DNA from: a virus
Direction: 5' to 3' (one strand)
Virus record (IMG/VR): IMGVR_UViG_3300005577_000028
Location: 27,403 to 91,402 of that record
DNA: 64,000 bases
A program made the translations under genes and the position numbers. Positions 60,562-64,000 of this stretch are shown here, piece by piece. The first letter of the stretch is position 1. Each line of letters starts with the position of its first letter. The notes under the pieces were generated by a model, which searched no databases, was not told the DNA's origin, and worked only from the letters and a program-made list of their open reading frames with translations.

Positions 60562-61170
60562 ATGAGCAACAAGCTGAGCACCAAGACCGTGCAGCACCTC
60601 CAGAACGCGAAGGCGCTGATCGGCAACAAGATGGAGTCGTGGCTGGGTCGTGAGCCCTTTCCCGGCGAGGCCGAGAAGCGCTACAAGGGCATGATGTCCG
60701 ACGTGAACTTCGAGCTCCACGAGTACGAGACCACGGACGGACCGCAGCCGCCGATGAGCCCGCACCTCGCGGCCGTGCTCAACGAGTACAAGGGCCTGCT
60801 CGAGGACACGATCCTCTTCTGGACGAGTCGCGATCAGGCGACGGCCACGAGCTACGAAGCCGTGCTGAAGGATCTCGAGCAGCTGCTGGAAGTGACCGAA
60901 GTGCTGCCGGGTGCGCCGGTGCCGACGCCGGCCCAACGTCCGAATGTCCGCTGCATGGAACTCGGGCGCTGCAAGATCAAGGTCGTGAACGAGACGATGC
61001 GGGCTGACACGCCGACGCAGACGCCCAACGGCCAGTGGATCTTCGATGACCCGGAGGTCTATCGCCAGAACCGCGAGTGCATGACGTGCGGCCGGCAATG
61101 GACGACCTCGGTCAACCACGGCCAGTCCGGCACGTTCGAGGTCAAGGCTCCGCAGAGGATCATGCTATGA
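60562..61170 (+). CDS. Protein with C-terminal Cys pairs, unknown
   Basis: A 202-aa protein; start ATG 60562 after GAGGAACG. Helical middle (YEAVLKDLEQLLEVTEV) and a C-terminal part with RCMELGRCKI and ECMTCGRQW, likely a zinc ribbon. Coupled to the next gene by ATGA. Confidence 0.5.
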   Translation: MSNKLSTKTVQHLQNAKALIGNKMESWLGREPFPGEAEKRYKGMMSDVNFELHEYETTDGPQPPMSPHLAAVLNEYKGLLEDTILFWTSRDQATATSYEAVLKDLEQLLEVTEVLPGAPVPTPAQRPNVRCMELGRCKIKVVNETMRADTPTQTPNGQWIFDDPEVYRQNRECMTCGRQWTTSVNHGQSGTFEVKAPQRIML

Positions 61171-61562
61171 GCAACGGCCGCATCTATCGACTGAAGGTCG
61201 ACCCGCTCCCGCTCTCGGTGTGCCGGCCCGGTGCTGTCTACGAGTACATGGCATACGGTGATCCGCTGAGCAGACCGGCCTTCGGACCGGAGCAGGTTGC
61301 GCGAGACAACATCAAGCGGCACGCGATCCCCGTCAAGTACTACGTGGCCAAGGGCGAGGACGCGTTCATCGCCATGGACAAGGAAGTCTTCGAGCTCATC
61401 GACTTCGTGTTCAACGAGGAACGCGAGAACCTGACGCGCGTGGCCGCGAACTACAACCGGAAGCACGAGGACCTGGATCTCAAGGTCAAGGCCGACAAGC
61501 GAGCGTTCAACGCACTGCCCTGGTACAAGCGTGTCTGGCTCGCCTTCAAGAAGAACGTGTAA
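61167..61562 (+). CDS. Small protein of unknown function
   Basis: A 131-aa protein with helical second half (VFELIDFVFNEERENLTRVA then NRKHEDLDLKVKADKRAF). Ends WLAFKKNV. The stop overlaps the TGTAAATA element at 61558. Confidence 0.45.
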   Translation: MSNGRIYRLKVDPLPLSVCRPGAVYEYMAYGDPLSRPAFGPEQVARDNIKRHAIPVKYYVAKGEDAFIAMDKEVFELIDFVFNEERENLTRVAANYNRKHEDLDLKVKADKRAFNALPWYKRVWLAFKKNV

Positions 61563-61569
61563 ATAGACG
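61558..61569 (+). promoter_or_regulatory. TGTAAATA element upstream of basic-protein gene
   Basis: TGTAAATAGACG, sharing the TGTAAATA core with the other elements, lies across the stop of the 61167 gene, 22 bases before GTG 61592. Confidence 0.4.
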
Positions 61570-61591
61570 GATCTACAGAACGGAGAACGAA

Positions 61592-61963
61592 GTGGCAAGT
61601 GCGAATCGCAAAGTGAAGGCTGCGGCCCTCAAGCCCCGCAAGACACCGGCGGCCAAGAAGGCGGCAACCGGCGTCGAGTGGAAGAACAAGACCATCGCCG
61701 AGGTCGAGGTCTCCGAAGGCCATCACTGGGTGGCACAACTCAGCGCCTGCAACGACGGCCGCAAGCTCCGTTCCGTCAAGCAGGTCATCACCAAGCGCGA
61801 CGGCACCCAGCACTTCATCAACGGCTTCATGACCAAGAACGAGCCGGACGGCAAGGAGCTGAAGATCATCATCGGGCTGCTGCTCAAGGTGATGCCGAAG
61901 ACGGCCAACCTCGGGTCTGTCCTCAAGGCGGTGAAGGCCGCAATCGCGGAGCGTGAAGCATGA
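61592..61963 (+). CDS. Basic N-terminal protein, unknown
   Basis: A 123-aa protein with GTG start at 61592, ACGGAGAACG upstream. The first 27 residues are Lys/Ala/Pro-rich, possibly for DNA contact, then a beta-alpha domain (HHWVAQLSACNDGRKL, IIIGLLLKVMPKTANLGSVL). No known family. Confidence 0.5.
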   Translation: MASANRKVKAAALKPRKTPAAKKAATGVEWKNKTIAEVEVSEGHHWVAQLSACNDGRKLRSVKQVITKRDGTQHFINGFMTKNEPDGKELKIIIGLLLKVMPKTANLGSVLKAVKAAIAEREA

Positions 61964-62688
61964 AGCACAAGATCATCGCCATCGCCGGCAACATCGGCTC
62001 GGGCAAGGACACGGTCGGCGACTACCTCGTCAAGAACCACGGCTTCAAGCGCATGAGCTTCGCCGGCGTCATGAAGGATGCCATGGCCTCCATGTTCGGC
62101 TGGGATCGCAAGATGCTGGACGGCACGACCGAGGAGTCGCGCGAGTGGCGCAACGAGATCGACGAGTGGTGGACGGAGAAGCTGGACCTCGATCAGGCGG
62201 TGACGCCGCGCTGGATGATGCAGAACTTCGGCACCGAGGTCGTCAGGCGCAACCTCCACGACAACTTCTGGATCTTCGCGCTCCAGCGCCAGATCGAACT
62301 TCACGACGGCCCGGTCGTCATCACCGACGGCCGTTTCCTGAACGAGCTCTACCACGTCCACGAGTGGGGCGGCCAGGTGTGGGGCATCCACCGTCGGCAG
62401 CCCGATTGGTTGCGGCCCTTCTACCGCGAGGTCGAGAAGGGCGGGCTCACGCAAGAGGCGTGGTCCCAGCTCAACCTCGCCAACGAGAAGATCCGCATGG
62501 ATCTCCTGGGTCAAGGGCGTCTCGCCATGGCTGCCATCGCCAACAGGTTCGTCGGCGGCGTTCCGATCCACGAGTCGGAGTGGCAGTTTACGCTCTGGAA
62601 CGACTACGACCTCATGATCGACAACCGCACTTCGTTGCCTCACACCTTCGACCAGGTCGAGGCGCGGCTGCAAGGCAAGGACAAGTAA
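61960..62688 (+). CDS. Deoxynucleoside monophosphate kinase
   Basis: A 242-aa P-loop kinase like T4 gp1, which phosphorylates dNMPs for phage DNA synthesis. Walker A is GNIGSGKDT (10-18); KDAMASMFGWD and VVITDGRFLNEL follow in the positions of the substrate-binding and second-acid segments. Length matches the family (241 aa for T4 gp1). Confidence 0.8.
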   Translation: MKHKIIAIAGNIGSGKDTVGDYLVKNHGFKRMSFAGVMKDAMASMFGWDRKMLDGTTEESREWRNEIDEWWTEKLDLDQAVTPRWMMQNFGTEVVRRNLHDNFWIFALQRQIELHDGPVVITDGRFLNELYHVHEWGGQVWGIHRRQPDWLRPFYREVEKGGLTQEAWSQLNLANEKIRMDLLGQGRLAMAAIANRFVGGVPIHESEWQFTLWNDYDLMIDNRTSLPHTFDQVEARLQGKDK

Positions 62689-64000
62689 ATGCTACTCATC
62701 ACGGAGATCGGCCTCGGCGGCGTTGCCGACTTCAAGCCGACGGTTCTCAAGGTGACGCCGGGCGTCACCTACCTGTATGGCAAGAACATGCTGATGGACG
62801 GCATCGGCAACGCCGCTGGCAAGTCTGTGTTCGCCTCCAGCCTCGCCGACATCTTCTACGACACCCCGATGGTGGGCGAGAAGACCGACAAGCCGAAGAC
62901 CGGCGTTCGCATGGTTCGGTTCAAGCGCGGCGACAAGGACATCAAGATCCAGTCGACGTTCAAGGGCCGGTCGGAGCGATTCAAGATCGCGGTCGACGGC
63001 GTCGAGAAGAAGGGCCGCACTCCGTCGATGACGAAGAAGCTGGCGCCCAAGTACTGGCCGATCAACGAGGACGAGTTCCGGACCTACGGCTTCCTCTCGG
63101 CGAACGTGCCGCATCCGCTGGTCATGGGGAACTCGACTGCGCGCAAGGCCTTCTTCACCTCCTTCTTTCAACTCGACCGTCTCGACGCCGAGAAGAAGGT
63201 GCTGGCCGCCTACAGCTCCGAGCTGAAGAAGGTGAGGGCCAGGTTCAACGAACTCGAGACCACGTTCAACGCGGTCAAGACCGACATGCTGAAGAAGGGT
63301 CAGCGGCTGGAGCTCGAGTCTCAAGTCGCTGACCTTTCCGCTCGTCTGAAGGCGCTGCGTTCCAAGTCGGATCGTGCGGCCAAGGTCAAGTCGCTCCTGA
63401 GCTTCGAGTCGTTCGCCAAGGACAAGATCGAAGCCGGCCTCAAGCTCTGCTCCGACTTCGATGAGCTGGAGCCCATGATTGCCGGCTTGCAGAAGCGTCG
63501 CAGGGCCGCACTCCGTGCGAGCGAACAGCTAGCCGAGTACAAGGCGTACAGGCGTGCGCTCGAGGCCTGGGAGACCGCAGCCGAAGGCATCGACACCCGG
63601 GACGACATGCGTACGCTGGAGGACGCGAGCGCCAAGTTCACGAAGGCGACGGCCGAGCTCCGGGTCTACGAGAAGCTGGTCGACCCGCGGCTGATCCATC
63701 CAGGGCACCTGTTGGACCCGGTGACGAAGCCTGAGCAGTCGAAGGACGAGCTGGCCGAGATGCGGGTCAAGCTGCGCCACCTGCAGGAGCACAGCCGCAA
63801 GTTCAGCTCGGGCGTCTGCGACGAGTGCGGTCAACCCGTGGCCAAGGCCGACCCGGAGAAGATCGACCGCATGAAGTCCAAGGTCAAGAAACTGGGCGAC
63901 GCATGGGACAAGTACGACGAATGGGCAGAGCATCGTCGTAACTTCGAAGCCGAGCTCAAGGACTACGAGCCGAAAGCGAAGCGCCGTGACGCAGCCGAGA
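62689..64000 (+). CDS. gp46/Rad50-like SMC nuclease subunit, truncated by window end
   Basis: From ATG 62689 the frame stays open to base 64000 (437 codons visible). An N-terminal ATPase motif lies in GIGNAAGKSVFASSLAD (GNAAGKS, about residues 41-47), followed by long coiled-coil segments rich in Glu, Lys and Arg. Cys377 and Cys380 in VCDECGQPV form a CxxC zinc hook. This matches T4 gp46, which with gp47 processes DNA ends for recombination-dependent replication. No gp47 partner was seen in the window. Confidence 0.8.
   Translation, partial: MLLITEIGLGGVADFKPTVLKVTPGVTYLYGKNMLMDGIGNAAGKSVFASSLADIFYDTPMVGEKTDKPKTGVRMVRFKRGDKDIKIQSTFKGRSERFKIAVDGVEKKGRTPSMTKKLAPKYWPINEDEFRTYGFLSANVPHPLVMGNSTARKAFFTSFFQLDRLDAEKKVLAAYSSELKKVRARFNELETTFNAVKTDMLKKGQRLELESQVADLSARLKALRSKSDRAAKVKSLLSFESFAKDKIEAGLKLCSDFDELEPMIAGLQKRRRAALRASEQLAEYKAYRRALEAWETAAEGIDTRDDMRTLEDASAKFTKATAELRVYEKLVDPRLIHPGHLLDPVTKPEQSKDELAEMRVKLRHLQEHSRKFSSGVCDECGQPVAKADPEKIDRMKSKVKKLGDAWDKYDEWAEHRRNFEAELKDYEPKAKRRDAAE

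Noticed and set aside
1-64000. tRNA genes, CRISPR arrays and insertion sequences
   Set aside because: Intergenic gaps are almost all under 120 bases, no regularly spaced repeats were seen, and no transposase or integrase motifs appear in any frame with a credible gene.

Overview
This window is a piece of a large lytic tailed phage with a contractile-tail (myovirus) plan, distantly T4-allied. The evidence is a portal protein, a tape-measure/chaperone block, a baseplate operon with hub, spike, gp25-type and gp6-type wedge proteins, a clamp-loader AAA+ ATPase, a dNMP kinase and a gp46/Rad50-type SMC nuclease. The DNA is GC-rich (about 60% by eye) with strong G/C third-position bias, which creates very long antisense shadow frames. 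The host is Gram-negative: there is an Rz-type inner-membrane spanin with a nested Rz1-type lipoprotein. Two tandem DUF2827 glycosyltransferase-like genes hint at a beta- or gammaproteobacterial host such as Burkholderiales or Xanthomonadales, but that is only a hint.

Layout. (1) 1-18,384, plus strand: the tail end of an upstream gene, portal, small genes, a tail-tube-fold protein, a gp26-type chaperone with a possible frameshift partner, tape measure, a tail lysin with an M23 peptidase, baseplate proteins, then short tail fibres ending in an S74 self-cleaving chaperone. (2) 18,429-22,444, plus strand: small proteins, two DUF2827 genes and a FEN/RNase H-like 5'-3' exonuclease, closed by a strong bidirectional terminator at 22,453-22,492. 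(3) 22,520-49,211, minus strand: the adsorption and lysis block. In transcription order it holds a DUF5856-type protein, a 1558-aa beta-helix spike, a fibre with a glycosidase-like domain, two more beta-helix spikes, a secreted GH5-type hydrolase, several fibre/adhesin proteins, holin candidates, Rz/Rz1, a GH19 endolysin and a small exported-looking protein. (4) 49,308-64,000, plus strand: a dense operon of about 25 mostly unknown small genes with 1-4 base start/stop overlaps. Recognisable among them are a RecB/Cas4-type nuclease, the clamp loader, two ubiquitin-like (multiubiquitin-type) proteins, a dNMP kinase and the N-terminal part of a gp46-like SMC protein.

The window is almost wholly coding: no gene-free stretch exceeds about 120 bases. 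No tRNA, CRISPR array, integrase or insertion sequence was seen. The most interesting points are the pair of ubiquitin-fold genes around 56.3-57.8 kb, a 118-aa protein carrying a copied portal segment 59 kb from the portal gene, a recurring TGTAAATAACG element resembling a T4 late promoter, and the triple beta-helix spike array with enzyme-bearing fibres on the opposite strand. Capsid and sheath genes are not in the window.
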